Source of the DNA: Epiperipatus broadwayi | Lineage: Eukaryota; Onychophora; Udeonychophora; Euonychophora; Peripatidae | Assembly: GCA_028023455.1 (NCBI GenBank) | Contig: JAQFVV010006221.1 | Span: 1,015,001 to 1,079,000 of the forward strand | Length of the DNA: 64,000 bases | Direction: 5' to 3' | Shown: positions 1-11,703 of the stretch, one piece after another | How the letters are laid out: each line of letters starts with the position of its first letter | Position numbering within the stretch: the first letter of the stretch is position 1 | Notes under the pieces: model-generated | Databases searched by the model: none | Told to the model about the DNA's origin: nothing | The model's input: the letters and a program-made list of their open reading frames with translations, nothing else | Translations under genes and position numbers: made by a program

Positions 1-705
1 CCAACCATTGCAGGAGCTCCATCAGTGCATATGCCAGATAGTAAACTCCATTTAAGCCCAAATATCTTGAAGACTGTTTTGATTTCTTCAAATATATCTT
101 CACCAGTAATAGTCTGTTTTAGGGCCAAAGTAAAATCTTTTGTGATATTAAATCCACATCAACTCCCTGAATAAATATTGCTAATTGTGCTGTATCAGAG
201 GCATCAGTGCTATCATTCAAAGCAATTGAAAATGCTTTGAATCTAGCAATCTTCTCTTTTAAGCTTTTTTGGATATCATCAGCCATGATTTCTATCCACC
301 GGACAACAGTACATCTCAACAAACTAATATTCTCAAAATCTTTTTTCTTTTCAGACCATATTATACTTGCAACATTCAACTGACATTCTTTGATAAATTC
401 TCCTTCACCAAATGATTTAGAATGCTTAGCAAATTTTTCATTTACCACAAAGCTGGCTTTCACAATGCTTCCATGCTGTATTTATTACTTGGTGAACATT
501 TTCTGCTGGGTATCCAAGTTCTTCAATTTCTCTATTTCATCTTTTTGTAGTTATCCATCAATTTTTTGGTGATCCGCATGTTTTGAAGTAAAGTATTTCC
601 TCAAGTTGTATTCTTTGTTGACTGATATGGATTCATTGCACAGCAAACATATAGGCAAACCTTTATTCAGAATAAAATAGTACTTGTCTGTCCAGCTATC
701 TTGAA
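1..705 (-). pseudogene. hAT transposase N-terminal part, broken
   Basis: Read on the minus strand this gives a zinc-finger-like stretch near 560-665 (CLLCNES followed by KYFTSKHADH, a C-C-H-H BED/TTF-type finger). Next comes the open frame 119-463, with the family-typical words SIALNDSTDASDTAQLAIFI and FIKECQLNVA. In another frame at 1-118 it continues with GEDIFEEIKTVFKIFGLKW and CTDGAPAMVG. These are the signatures of the hAT transposases related to ZBED5 and GTF2IRD2, where the DESTD and TDGAPAM words belong to the RNase-H-like catalytic fold. At least one frameshift (near 119) and a stop after the zinc finger break it. The catalytic C-terminus lies left of the window. It cannot make an active enzyme as it stands. 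Confidence 0.85.
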
Positions 706-814
706 ATTGATGATCCTCTGTATCTACTTTTCTTTTTTTTTTTTAGTTAATCCCTGACATTGTTCTAAATTTCAAAGCTATATATATCCAGAACTGTCAA
801 ACAAAGCTGTTTTT

Positions 815-976
815 AACACTGCAGATACTGAACAGAAAACAATATAAATGCAGGCACTTAACAAGGCACAATCCTATTGTAAATATTAAAATAAAAAAAC
901 TGATTTTTACATTGCAGATAGAACACAATATAAATGCATGCATTGAACAAAGCACAACCCCAATGCAACTATCAAA
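815..976. repeat. Two diverged tandem units in the hAT 5' region
   Basis: Two ~70-90-base units share the order TGCAGATA..GAACA, AATATAAATGCA, AACAARGCACAA. They lie in the presumed 5' non-coding region of the hAT element, where subterminal repeats are common transposase-binding sites. That role is an inference. Confidence 0.55.
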
Positions 977-1760
977 ATGACACATTGTAACATGTTCACA
1001 CACTGCTAGTCAGAATGAGAATGAGATCTTGATGAGAGAAGACAAGATGTGTTTTGCAGTGTCATATGATGTCAGCTTAACTATTCAAAATATTAATTCT
1101 GAGAGGAGCTAAATAAGACAAAAAAAGTGATTTTCAGTAATTGCTAATGATTATGACATATTTTTGTAAAACATTTATTATTAAACCAAAAAGTACACTA
1201 CTAATAGAGAATTGTCTTTGAAAATATTTTCTTTTAATAAAGATTGCTCATAGAAAATATATGCAAAAGCAGAAATCGCCATTGCTGGCTTTACAAAAAT
1301 TGCTTTTACAAAAACAATAGAGAATAATTTTTTAATAACAATAAATAATTTATTAACTTTTATAATTTTTTTTGTTTCTTTGATGATAATTAATTGTGAA
1401 TGTATCATTTTTTTAATGTTATAAATTTCTAATATTTCATTCTGTGCCACAACATTTTAACTTGGTTCGTAAATTTTTAAAGATTACACAAATACGGCAA
1501 TCACCAAATATATTTTTTAAAAGGTAATCTTACGCGAATTTATTTCAGCCAAATGTACACTGAATTAAATTACAAAACCAGATTAAACAGGGATACTCAA
1601 ATATGACATTTAATAGATTTTATTATATTCACTTTCAATTTTAAAAAAAATATATTCTTTTTTCCTATAGCATTCCTAACTGACTCTAAGCTTAAATTAA
1701 ACACAAACATTATCAATTTTTTTAAAAATACAGTACAAATTATTTAACTAATATTCTTTT

Positions 1761-1865
1761 TTTTTTTAAGTGTCATAGCATCGGCCGGGAAGCGAACCCG
1801 CAACTCGGGCAACTGCCTGCAAGTGCAAGGCAGTCGCGCTGACCTCTCGATCACCAATGCAAGAC
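1761..1865 (-). mobile_element. tRNA-derived SINE (family S1), with target-site duplication
   Basis: On the minus strand it starts GCATTGGTGATCGAGAGG (tRNA acceptor arm and A box), carries a B box in GGGTTCGCTTCCCGG and closes with CCGATGC, which pairs with the start as an acceptor stem. The 3' tail is poly(A), seen as a T run at the left. The same 16 bases, TAACTAATATTCTTTT, occur at 1745-1760 and 1866-1881 as a target-site duplication, so this is a retroposed copy and not a working tRNA gene. Other S1 copies lie at 20539, 21435, 51935 and 57322. Confidence 0.9.
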
Positions 1866-3058
1866 TAACTAATATTCTTTTCATTGATCTTTCAAGATCG
1901 AGCAGTTAACATTATTAGGAAAAATCTAATCTGATCCACACATGAAATTATAATAAAATGCATATAAAAAAAACATATTTAAAGCATATGAGTTTAAACT
2001 CCTCTCCCTTTGTTTTAACTAATTTAACATAATATAATAAAATTCCCAGCAATAATTCTACACTCTATTGTTGAAACATTTAAGACACTTAATAGTATAT
2101 ATCTATTTCTATTATGCAAAGTGGAATCAAAGTTCACTCAGTAACAGTTTATAGCTACCCTGATCGATCAGTGATGGTCCTGTGGGAGAAGTATTTTATC
2201 CTATGCTTGCCGTGGTTTGACCAGTCACTAACTTCAGAAAAATTCCAATTAATCTCAAACAAAAGACAATCCCATAATTTACAGTTGTTTTTTTTTTTTT
2301 CAATGTTACTTATAATCCTGATGAAACATTCCAAACTGATGAGCGTAATAGATAGCACAAAAAATACCTCCACTATCATAGTTTCAACAATAGAGCTAAT
2401 TGCAGAAAATTTCTATACTGTACTTTCTTTCTCCTTCTATTTTTAAGAATTTCTAAGAATTAGAAATAAAACAGAAGACAAACTTTTATAAAAAATAAAA
2501 AAAACCTGCAAGATCTTATGTTGTGTTTTTCCTCTTCTTTTTTTTTTTTTAATCTCGATTTAATTGATTTCAGAACTTTTAAAATTCCCTTTAAAAACAA
2601 AGTTTTATTATTTATTTTTAGTATAGTTTAATTATAAAATAATACACGATTTTAATAATATATATATGTGCGTATATATGTATGAGTATGAGCTGGCAGA
2701 AAAATACCAGCTCAATTCTAACCTTATCTATACATACATTCCATGCGACTAATTAAGAGTGCTTTTTTGCTATTGCCAAGAACTTCGTTTTCACATTTAT
2801 TTTCATTATTTTAAAATGCTAATAATTTTAGTTTTTTAAATTTTAATCATTAATTAAATAAAGATATAAAATATAAATTTATTAAACAATATAATTATTT
2901 AATTGCACAAAAAGTAAAAATCAAATGTAACTCTCGCTAGACTCTATTCAAAAATTTGACAATCGGAATCAAACATGGCTGAAATAGATTAGTGGCGGGC
3001 CGGATTAAAAGTCGTAAAGGGCCGGATCTGGCCCGAGGGCCGGAGGTTGCCCATATGT

Positions 3059-3580
3059 GCTCTAGGATGTAATGGATTTTGTTTGTTAGTTACTTTTATA
3101 TAAGAAACGATAGACTTTAGTCAGTCAAAAGATATGAATATGAGGCCATATGTCACCTCTGAGAGTGCTAAGCTTCAGCAAATATGCAGTTATTAATAAC
3201 ATTTTTTAAGATAGCACCCATGTACATATATTTATAATCACATTTAATTATAGATATTTTTTTAATATTATTTTAAAACACTGTGCACCAGATGGTTATA
3301 ATTTTGACTTTATGTCCATTTGATATCAAGTCATCAAAAGCCTTATATATAGATGAATTATCTTTTGTAATATTATTTCAGAAAACAGTGGATATCTTTC
3401 AGTTGTAGTTTTGAAACTGTGCCCATTTGAGATCAAGATATCATTAATGAATAGAAGGATTTTATCTGGCAGAAGAAATACTTTTGTGAAAAGAAACTTT
3501 GCTATTGAAAAGTTTTGGCAGGATGATGATGAAAGGATGCTCTCAAATATCTATTAGAAAATGATTTTACTAAACAGATA
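3059..3580. other. AT-rich non-coding DNA
   Basis: No open frame, RNA or mobile-element signature was recognised here. Confidence 0.6.
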
Positions 3581-3719
3581 ATGTAACAATCATTAGCGAA
3601 TCATTCCGCACACATGCTCTGCATAGATTTTATCTCATGTTTGGAAAGGAGAGTATTCCTGAGGTGTTTAAATCTATACAGCGCACGTGTAGAGGAGTGA
3701 TTCCCTAATGATTGTTACA
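3581..3719. mobile_element. Short inverted-repeat element (MITE)
   Basis: The left end TGTAACAATCATTAG is matched in reverse complement by the right end CTAATGATTGTTACA. The similarity continues inward, less exactly, for about another 20 bases (GAATCAYTCC, CACGTG/CACATG). The element is 139 bases long with no coding capacity, as expected for a MITE. No clear target duplication is visible, so the superfamily is open. Confidence 0.75.
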
Positions 3720-4491
3720 AATTAAAAATATAGTGCTATATAAATAAGTAACTCGTTAAACAAATAATGTTAGAGCATCATCATATGTTTCAAAAACACG
3801 ATTATTGTGAAAGCAAGTTGACTTCGATTTTTGTTTTTATTGTAAAATTGATATATATAAATGAAAATTGTTAATAAAAATAAAAATTCATTGAAGTTTT
3901 TTTTTTTATTACATGGCAATATGACAAAAGTATTATTAATATATGGAAGTCAAACTCTAAATTATTTCCTGTTATTAATATGTTTATTAGTAGCTATTTG
4001 AGCTAGCTTTACTATCCAGATGATTCATTGGTATTTTCGTAATGTAGTAAGCAACTACACACACACATTTATATACATATTTACATAAGAGATTAATAAG
4101 AGAAGAAATGTTGTTAAAGTGATGTGGGGAAGCTGTAGATCAGAAAGAAAAATAACAACAATTTATAGATCTTTATTCTGCAATGGATGGTTGAGATGAT
4201 ATATGTAAAATATAATGACATATATATAGTAGAATGTAAATTAATATATTATGCCATCTTGTCCAATCATCTACTGAAAAGATATGAGTATTAACATATA
4301 AGTTCACGGATATCAAGAAAATAGTTTTTTTTTTTATCAGCTGCATTAGGCTCTTAATCTTGTTTCATAATTTAATAGTAACCAGAATAATATTGGCATA
4401 TGGATTTGTTTTTGGACAGTTTAGCTATTAATAAAATGTCACAAAGGAATTCATAGAGAGTCCAACCAACTTCACTATTAAATAAAACTAA

Positions 4492-4963
4492 AATTAATAA
4501 TAAAGAAATTACAAAACTTCATTTAATGAAGAATAATAAAAGTTCTCACATAGACTTTTAAAGTTTGAGCTTCAATTTCTTTTGGACATTTGCATTATAA
4601 CTTTAAATTTGATTTGTTCAAATAGTTGTGTATATACAATAGAATTTTTCTAAAGATTCACTTCTTTCATATTTTGCTTTCTGGTTTATAATATTTCAAA
4701 TATTACTAAAACACTAAATATCACAAAAATAGACAATATAATAAAAAAAAAAACACATTTTAAAATTTAACTGATAATAGAGAAATTACAAAACTTGATT
4801 AAATGAAGAATAATAAAAGTTCTCACCTCAACTTTTTAAGGTTTGAGTTTCAATTTCTTTTGGACATTTGCATTATGAATTTAAATTTGATTTGTTCAAA
4901 CACTTGTGTATACCCAGTAGAATGTTTCTAAAGGTTTGATTCTTTCCATATTTTGCTTTCTGG
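4492..4963. repeat. Direct duplication, two ~195-base copies
   Basis: 4492-4684 is repeated at 4769-4963 in the same orientation, with an offset of about 278. Shared landmarks are GAAATTACAAAACTT, AATAATAAAAGTTCTCAC, TTTCTTTTGGACATTTGC and TTTTGCTTTCTGG. The two copies differ by roughly one base in eight by eye. Tandem duplication of an AT-rich unit is the simplest reading. No coding potential. Confidence 0.85.
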
Positions 4964-6255
4964 TGGGTGCTTTTTTTAAATTGACATATTTCTTATTTTT
5001 GGTATAAGGTTTTTAAATATAGTATAACTCTTTATTAATTTCAATGTTTTTTCTCTTTCTCTAATAATCTGCTATTAATACAAAGGTTGATTATATAAAT
5101 TCTATGTTATAGTCAAGACTTGACAAAATAGAAAACCAAATCATAAATAAACGAAATATTTATATTTGTCATTCTATTCACACAAATCTATTTGAATAAG
5201 AAAGCTAAATTTTTTGAGGGTATATGTGGTGCTTGCAGAATATTATGATTTACATCTTTGACTTTTGTGCCTATTAACTACTCAAAGACTAGTATTATGA
5301 ATTTTGGTATTTTTATACTGTTGAAGATTTTTACCACTCATATTTTTTTCTAATGAAATAAACAGCATATATATATATAAAGACTATTGGTAATAATAAG
5401 ATAAAAACAAAAGAAGAAATTTATAAGTAGCTCATTATAAAGAAAAGGTCTCTCCATACCATTTTAACAGGAACGGTAAAAAAAAAACCCTATTATTTAC
5501 TGCACTGGTTGGTGAGATTTTAAGTATTTTTAAATCCTTAATTTGATCTCTATTAAGAATAGCTAGACATCCATTTACGTGATATTTGATGGCTGGCTTG
5601 AGTGACTATGATTTAGATATTGTAAGAAAAATCCTGATTGGAACCTGAAAAAATATTCAAGTTTCCCTGTCTGATTGTAACCCAGATCATGCCCTAAGTA
5701 ATCAGAAGTATCACACTGTGAGCACTTTATGTTATTAACATCCATTATTAAAGAAACACTTCTTAATTGATATCACATATTTTCCTATCAGTTTTTCTTT
5801 TAATAGAAGTGAGGTTATTTTAGATAATCTCACATAAAGAAATTATCGGTATTTCCACTGACTTATTTTTGGAACAGTAAAAGCTTTATGACACAAATAA
5901 AAAACTCAGCTAATCACAAATCATATTTATATTTTCTATCATTAAACTATTTTATTTATTTTATAGTATTAATAATATTTAATTTTTATTTTATTTTGTA
6001 GAGTTCTAAATGGGAATATGAAACTGATTTGCCAATTTGGGCTAATTCTGACTGGTCAGAAAAATAAAGTTCTTAATGCATAGATATTTATTAATATTTA
6101 ATATGATAATAAGTAAGTTATGTAAATAATGATTTATAATCTAATAAACTTTATGAAGAAAAAAAAAACAACTTAAATGATTTCCTGTATCATTTTACTT
6201 ATGTTTAGATAGATAAGATGGGTGTGTATATATATAAGTACTTTTGTGTATGGCT
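4964..6255. other. AT-rich non-coding DNA
   Basis: Stops occur in all frames and there is no repeat or RNA structure that I can name. Confidence 0.6.
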
Positions 6256-6490
6256 TTACAATCTGCACAAGGAATTTCTGATGCTTACATATTAAGCTCA
6301 TTTGTAAATTAAAATATATGAATAGATTTGTAAGCCCTAGTTGCAATCTATACATGATGTTTCTGAAATGCTTATAAATAATGTTCGTTTATAAACCAAG
6401 ATGTGTGTATATTTGATATATTTTAGTTACAATGTGTATATGGTGTTACTGATGCTTATATATATAGTTCATTTATAAATCAAAATGCTC
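6256..6490. repeat. Three diverged tandem units of ~85 bases
   Basis: Units begin near 6256, 6341 and 6427. Each reads TTRCAATSTRYACA, then a TTNCTGA(A)TGCTTATA stretch, then TTYRTAAATYAAAAT. Period is about 85-86. This is an old minisatellite-like array with no coding frame. Confidence 0.7.
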
Positions 6491-6767
6491 TATGTACAGT
6501 AATATAGATAAGAAAGTCCATTTACTGTATCCATAAGCACCATTCACATTCATTAAGCTTTGCAGATTGTGTAAAGATGAATTAAATATATATAAAAAAG
6601 ATGTATATATAATTAAGACTATATTTGCATTTTCATTCATCATGAAAAGAGAAAAATAATATTTTTATAAGATCTACATACAGAAATAAAAGTTAAAAAA
6701 TTAAAATTCATGCAAATTTACAATATAATAAATAATATTTTAATTTGCGAAGCGCCGATAGTTGAAA

Positions 6768-7150
6768 ATTGAAATAAATCGAGATACTGCCAAATCTCTA
6801 GCGCTCGTTACAACACATAACTGACAGCCAATCAGATGTCAAGGATAACTGTCCAAAATGACATCCAAACCTAAACACACAACAAAGATTTTACGAGAAA
6901 AGGGCAGCAACTCTTCTCAACTTTTCTTTCTATATATCTAAGACAGTCATAAGCATTTAGGTTTGAAAGCTTGAAGCTTTAAATATCTTCACAATTAACT
7001 CACTGAGTCTAAATCTTTTCTCATAAAATCTTTGTTGTGTGTTTAGGTTTGGATGCCATTTTAGACAGCTATCCTTGACATCTGATTGGCTGTCAGTTAT
7101 GTGTTGTAATGACTGCTAGAGATTTGGCAATATCTCGATTTATTTCAATA
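6768..7150. mobile_element. Foldback element with ~135-base inverted arms
   Basis: The left arm 6768-6902 and the right arm 7014-7150 are reverse complements with only about a dozen differences. Shared words include TTGAAATAAATCGAGATA, TAACTGACAGCCAATCAGAT and CCAAACCTAAACACACAAC. The ~110-base spacer has no frame. Long arms with a short spacer and no gene fit a foldback or MITE-type DNA element. A transcript would make a strong hairpin. Confidence 0.9.
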
Positions 7151-7154
7151 TCAT

Positions 7155-8476
7155 AATAACAAAAAATGAAATATAAACAATAATAAGTATTGACTAATTC
7201 TTCTCAGTTGTCATGTTCTAATGCAAAATAAAATTTACGTTTCTCAAAACATTTTTGGAAAAATGAGAAGCAATTTGACAAATCAACAGAATCTTTTGGT
7301 GAGACAAAATTGCTTCTTGTTTTTGCTTGATTTTATTTAATTTTCATTATTGTTTTATTTGCCTTTTTTTCTCATTAGTTCTCTTTAATAATGCACTCAA
7401 TTGGAAATGCTTCCCATCTCTTCATTGTAAAACTTATAAAAATAGCATATTTATAGTCTTAATTGTGAGCTTTGTTTGTGTATTATTTACTAAAAGTTTA
7501 GAATTCATTTTAAATAAATTATATAATTATAAAAATAGTGATTAAATAAGATTTATGTTTTTTTGTAAACTTTTATTGCTATAAAAAGTACATCGCAGAT
7601 ATCGTTCATTATTTTCTACTTACATGTATTATGACCAGCAAAACCTAAATGAGTACAGTTAGACCAATTTTAGACTGGAACATCAGTGCATATTGAAATG
7701 ATTTGGTCCATATAATTTTAAGTTTTCAAAATCATATAAAGAAAAACCTTTTAGAATATTTAAAAGTAATTTTTAAAAGATCATGCTTTTATGTAATCCA
7801 TATATGATTAGCAGCACCCAATATTTTCTCATGAAATATCCATATTCCAAATTAATATGTTTCACAAAGATTTTTTATAATAATTTAAGAACATTTAGAT
7901 TATAGTTATAATTAAGGAATGATAAAAATAAATCTATTTTCATGCTATCATTTTTTTAGTTTATTACATCTAATTCTGTTTTTACACAAACTTTTTTAAA
8001 CGATTTTGATTTAACACGATTTAAAATGAACAAATTCTCTTTTTATATGAGTTATTTTGAAATAACACGATCAATTAAAAAAACTAAGAAAAACAATTTA
8101 TGTGTGTTATTATCATCTCATTTTATAAATAAAATGTTTTCATCTCTTTCCCATTATTTTTCAAAAAAATCTCTCACCAATATTTCTGTAAATGGGGAAA
8201 TTTGCGTGTCTGTATTTTAACATTTTTGACATTTTGTTTTGAAAAGGGAAATACCTCATTGGTGTTGGATGTTTTCCTTACATTTTGACATTAGGTTTTT
8301 TTTTTAAAAAAAGGTAATTTGTTGGTGTTAAAGAAATTTAATAAAAATTAAAGCAAGATTCAATTTATTAATTTTGTCAAAATTTAATAGATGGAAAATT
8401 ATACATAGCATGCATATTTTTGAATCTATGTTTTGTTAATTAAATCTGAAACGTTTTTCGGTAGCTCTCATACAAT
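7155..8476. other. AT-rich non-coding DNA left of the transposase relic
   Basis: No gene recognised. Small open frames at 7327-7545 and 8026-8220 have only AT-driven residue composition. Part of 8220-8476 may belong to the terminal region of the Tigger/Jerky element, but I could not find an inverted terminus. Confidence 0.5.
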
Positions 8477-9981
8477 GTTAAATAATTCACCTACAAAAAA
8501 GAAGAGGAAAGTGATTTCTTTGGATACTAAAATTCAAATTTTAAGCCATCTTGCAACTGGAGAAAGCATTTTGTTTTACATGAAGCTACCATAAGAACTA
8601 TTAGAGATAATGAAATTGTTATTAAGAATTCAGTATGTTCTGGACCAAAATTAAGTGTTAAGTCATCTTCTTACTCAAGAGATATTGTTAAGGAGAAAAT
8701 GGAAAAAGCCTTAATATGGATAGAAGAAATTCACAAAATGAGTACCATTAGATGGAAATTCCATTAAGCACACAGCACTAAGAATATATAAACAAATTAA
8801 AAAAATGGTGCCATGCACTTCATCTGAGTTGAACAAGGTGTAAAATTTTCTGCAAGTACAGGTTGGATGAAAGGGTTCTTCAAAAGACATGAACTTCATA
8901 ACATTAAAAAAAAGTACTGCATCTACAGATAAAACAACAAATAATTTCCAAAGAAATTAGCTAAATTTATGGAGGATACAATCCTGATAAAGTTTGGAAT
9001 GAAGGAAAAGAAGGCCAAATTGAACCTACATAGAAAAATTGCAGAAAACTGCTGATGCTTTCAAAATAACTAAAGGTTGTGTCACTTTGGTGTTTAATGT
9101 TTTGGGAGATTGTATATTGAAGCCTCTACTTATTAATCAAACCCAAACACATTTAATGAAAGGTGTAGGCTTGAGTAAGTTTCCAGTTCATTGGATGGCA
9201 AATAAAAAGGCCTGGGTTGTCACTGAAATCTTTACTGAAAGGTTCAACAAATGTTTCGTCCCAGAAGATAGTTAATATATGAATGCCAAAGGTGTAAATG
9301 TTCTATTGATTCTAGACAATGCTCCCTGTCATTCGGCCTTAGAACACCCAAATGTGCAATTTTGTTTTCTGTCAACTAATATCACATCCTTGATTCAATC
9401 ACTAGACTAAGGTATTATTGCAACATTTAAAATTTACTATGTAAAACAAACATTTGAGTATGTTTTGGATTCACTGAATAATAAAACATTAACTGTCATT
9501 GATGTGAAAGATATTTTCGATTATGGATTGTGTGAATCAAGTTGGATTAGTGTTAGCTAAATTAAGATCATCAACTGTAAATGGATGTTAGAAAGATATT
9601 TGACCAGAATGTGTCAAAAGCAGAAATTCCATCATCCCTAATACCACCAAATATTTCAACATCATAACAATGGTCCGCTTAATTGGTGAAAAAGGATTTG
9701 ATATGTCATCTTCAAATATTGATGGATTGTTGGTTGACAAAATTATAGAGGTTATTAAAATTCAAGATTCCCAACAACAGAGTGATAATGAAGATAAGGT
9801 TTCAATTTTAAATGCAAATTTAATTACAGAAGGTTTTGATCTAGCTAACAAATTGGATAATCATTTTGTCACGTATGATCCTAATGAGGAACTAGCTTTA
9901 AAGTTTCAATGTGATCTGAAATCATTAATCTCTTATAGAGAATTATGTAAGGCCTTTCCCCAATATGAACCCAGCTATTAA
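8477..9981 (+). pseudogene. Tigger/Jerky-type (pogo superfamily) transposase, broken
   Basis: An ATG at 8477 opens with SPTKKKRKVISLDTKIQIL, the N-terminal CENP-B/Jerky helix-turn-helix typical of Tigger transposases. Later segments in shifting frames give FSASTGWMKGFFKRH (second DNA-binding domain), KGVGLSKFPVHWMANKKAW and the catalytic DDE region LLILDNAPCHSALEHP. After that comes TNITSLIQSLD followed by GIIATFK, where functional relatives read Q-P-M-D-Q-G; here a stop follows the D. The C-terminal part is the open frame 9670-9981. Several frameshifts and stops show that it is dead. In living relatives this family moves DNA elements flanked by TA duplications; a short element with such ends lies at 60563-61524. 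Confidence 0.85.
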
Positions 9982-9998
9982 TAATTGAGTTTATTCGT

Positions 9999-10292
9999 AT
10001 TGCCACAAACAGCAAGCTAGAGTAATCAATGGATGTCAGAAGGCTTGTGCATAAAATCCCCATCTAGTGCCTACTCATCCAATATCCCCAGACTAGTTTC
10101 TGGCTTATGATCCTAAGATCTAGGTGCAGTGCTCTCAGATCCAAGGTTCCTCACTGATGAAGGTCATAAGCCAGAAACTAGTCTGGGGATATTGGATCGC
10201 ACTATATGGGGATTTTATGCACAAGCCTTCTGGCATCCATTGATTACTCTAGCTTGCTGTGTGTGGCAATATGTATAGTGAGTTTTGCCTGT
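9999..10292. mobile_element. Foldback copy of retroposon R1
   Basis: Two R1 copies face each other. The left arm, near 9999-10110, is reversed. The right arm, near 10118-10292, is forward and ends in GAGTTTTGCCTGTT. They pair over about 110 bases, with shared words GATTACTCTAGCTTGCTG and CAGAAACTAGTCTGGGGATA. The forward half carries CTGATGA (10154-10160) and GAAA (10174-10177). It sits 17 bases beyond the end of the broken transposase. See R1 copies at 35061, 59765, 61655 and 62455. Confidence 0.85.
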
Positions 10293-11250
10293 TTTAATAA
10301 ATAATAAGCATAAATAGTTGGTGCTCGCAGTATAAAAAGAAGTTTGATCCTATGTAAATGAAGCAAATAAATATCTATATAGCATAATGGAGAAAGAATT
10401 CTTATGAGATTTTGTGTTATTATTTTATTAATTGATCCAGCCTTGAGAAGCACATCAATAGTATTAAATTATTAATTCAACAAGTTATTATCAACTTATC
10501 ATTTTTTTATTAAAGTTTTATATATGATGATTAATGAATGATTCCTATGCAAACATAAATTCCAATTCATACTTATTGCTCATAAGTATTTCCATTTGAC
10601 TCATGTTTATCAAAGTTGGAAATTTAAAAAGTCAACTGATTTTGTATGTTCTTGCATATATTTATTGCTGTTTAAGAGATTTAACCACAATTTAAAATAA
10701 AAGCATATATCATTTGCTTTATAAGAAATGACTGTAAATTTTATTAATATCTTTATTTTCTGGTTTCAGTGCAGAAGTCATTAGTTCATTTGGTAGATTT
10801 ACAATCAATTAAATGATAATATTGTGTTTTGGTAATCATTCATTTAAGCCGTCATTAATTGGAATATAAGTTACATATCTTTGTAAACATAGGTTGGATT
10901 CGGCAAAATTCTCTTTGATTCCTATTTGTATTTTAGTGAATAATTGAATTAACCCTGAGCATAAACCATTTAAGATGTCTTTATCATTGTTCTTTAGTAT
11001 CCAGGTTTATTTTACATATAGCTAGCTGAGGAAATGATTTGGGTATAATTAAAGCACATTCACTCATGTGTAATATATCTTCTGATGCATGGATGTAAAT
11101 TATCAACAATTGCTGCCCAAACTTGTAGGATGTTCAAATAAAGGCTTAGTATAGCATCCCAGTTCATGACCCTTTAAATTTATTGATTGAGTTAATGTAT
11201 ATTTTGTCATACATATATTTTAAGAAAAAAGTCAAAACCTGAGATATGTT
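10293..11250. other. AT-rich non-coding DNA
   Basis: Nothing recognised. Confidence 0.6.
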
Positions 11251-11670
11251 ATAATGGAAGTGTATTGTCTATGTCAATTAGCTCACCACGAATAGGGCGA
11301 TTTAATCTCTCTATACATATATCACATTGCATTACATTTACCGCCCAATCATTAGGACGGTTGGATGTTCCATTACAATATATATATATATGTATGTTTA
11401 AAGGATCTATGTGTATATATTTGGATATACATATGTGTATATAGATGTAGGTATGGATTTTATATATATATATATGTCTATGGGTGATGTGGATCTATAT
11501 ATTTATGTAGGGGATTTATGTATATTTTGATATACATATGTGTATATTTTATATTATGTGAAGTGATGGTTATGCATTTATATTATTTAAATATTGTAGC
11601 TCTGATGAAGGCTGCTGGACAGTCGAAACTGTAAGGAAAATAAAAAAGTTTTTTTAATAAAATTTGTTTG
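11250..11670 (+). repeat. Probable retroposon with TA-rich minisatellite body and CTGATGA..GAAAC tail motif
   Basis: From about 11390 to 11560 the sequence is a degenerate array of GTATATAT/GATATACATATGTG words. At 11602-11608 it reads CTGATGA, then a 5-bp stem GGCTG/CAGTC (11610-11614 with 11620-11624), then GAAAC (from 11625), then an A-rich end with AATAAAAAAG. The GATGAAGGC..GAAAC tail is common in animal repeats. The 5' limit is a guess and the family is not identified. Confidence 0.45.
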
Positions 11671-11703
11671 CATTGAAGGGTATATGAAAGAAGTTATTAT
11701 TTT

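Larger units (their letters stand above)
1..3058 (-). mobile_element. Decayed hAT DNA transposon (ZBED/GTF2IRD2-like), left end outside the window
   Basis: The transposase relic at 1-705 reads leftwards. At 2985-3058 lies a GC-rich block (repeated GGGCCGG/GGCCCG words) ending in GGTTGCCCATATGTG, which resembles the conserved end of ZBED/Charlie-type hAT elements (CAGRGNTGGGCAACC read inwards, here diverged). I infer that 706-3058 is the 5' non-coding part of the same element, later hit by a SINE at 1761. The opposite terminus and the 8-bp target duplication lie outside the window, so the span is not proven. Apart from the tandem repeat at 815-976 and the SINE, 706-2985 holds only AT-rich DNA. 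Confidence 0.55.
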
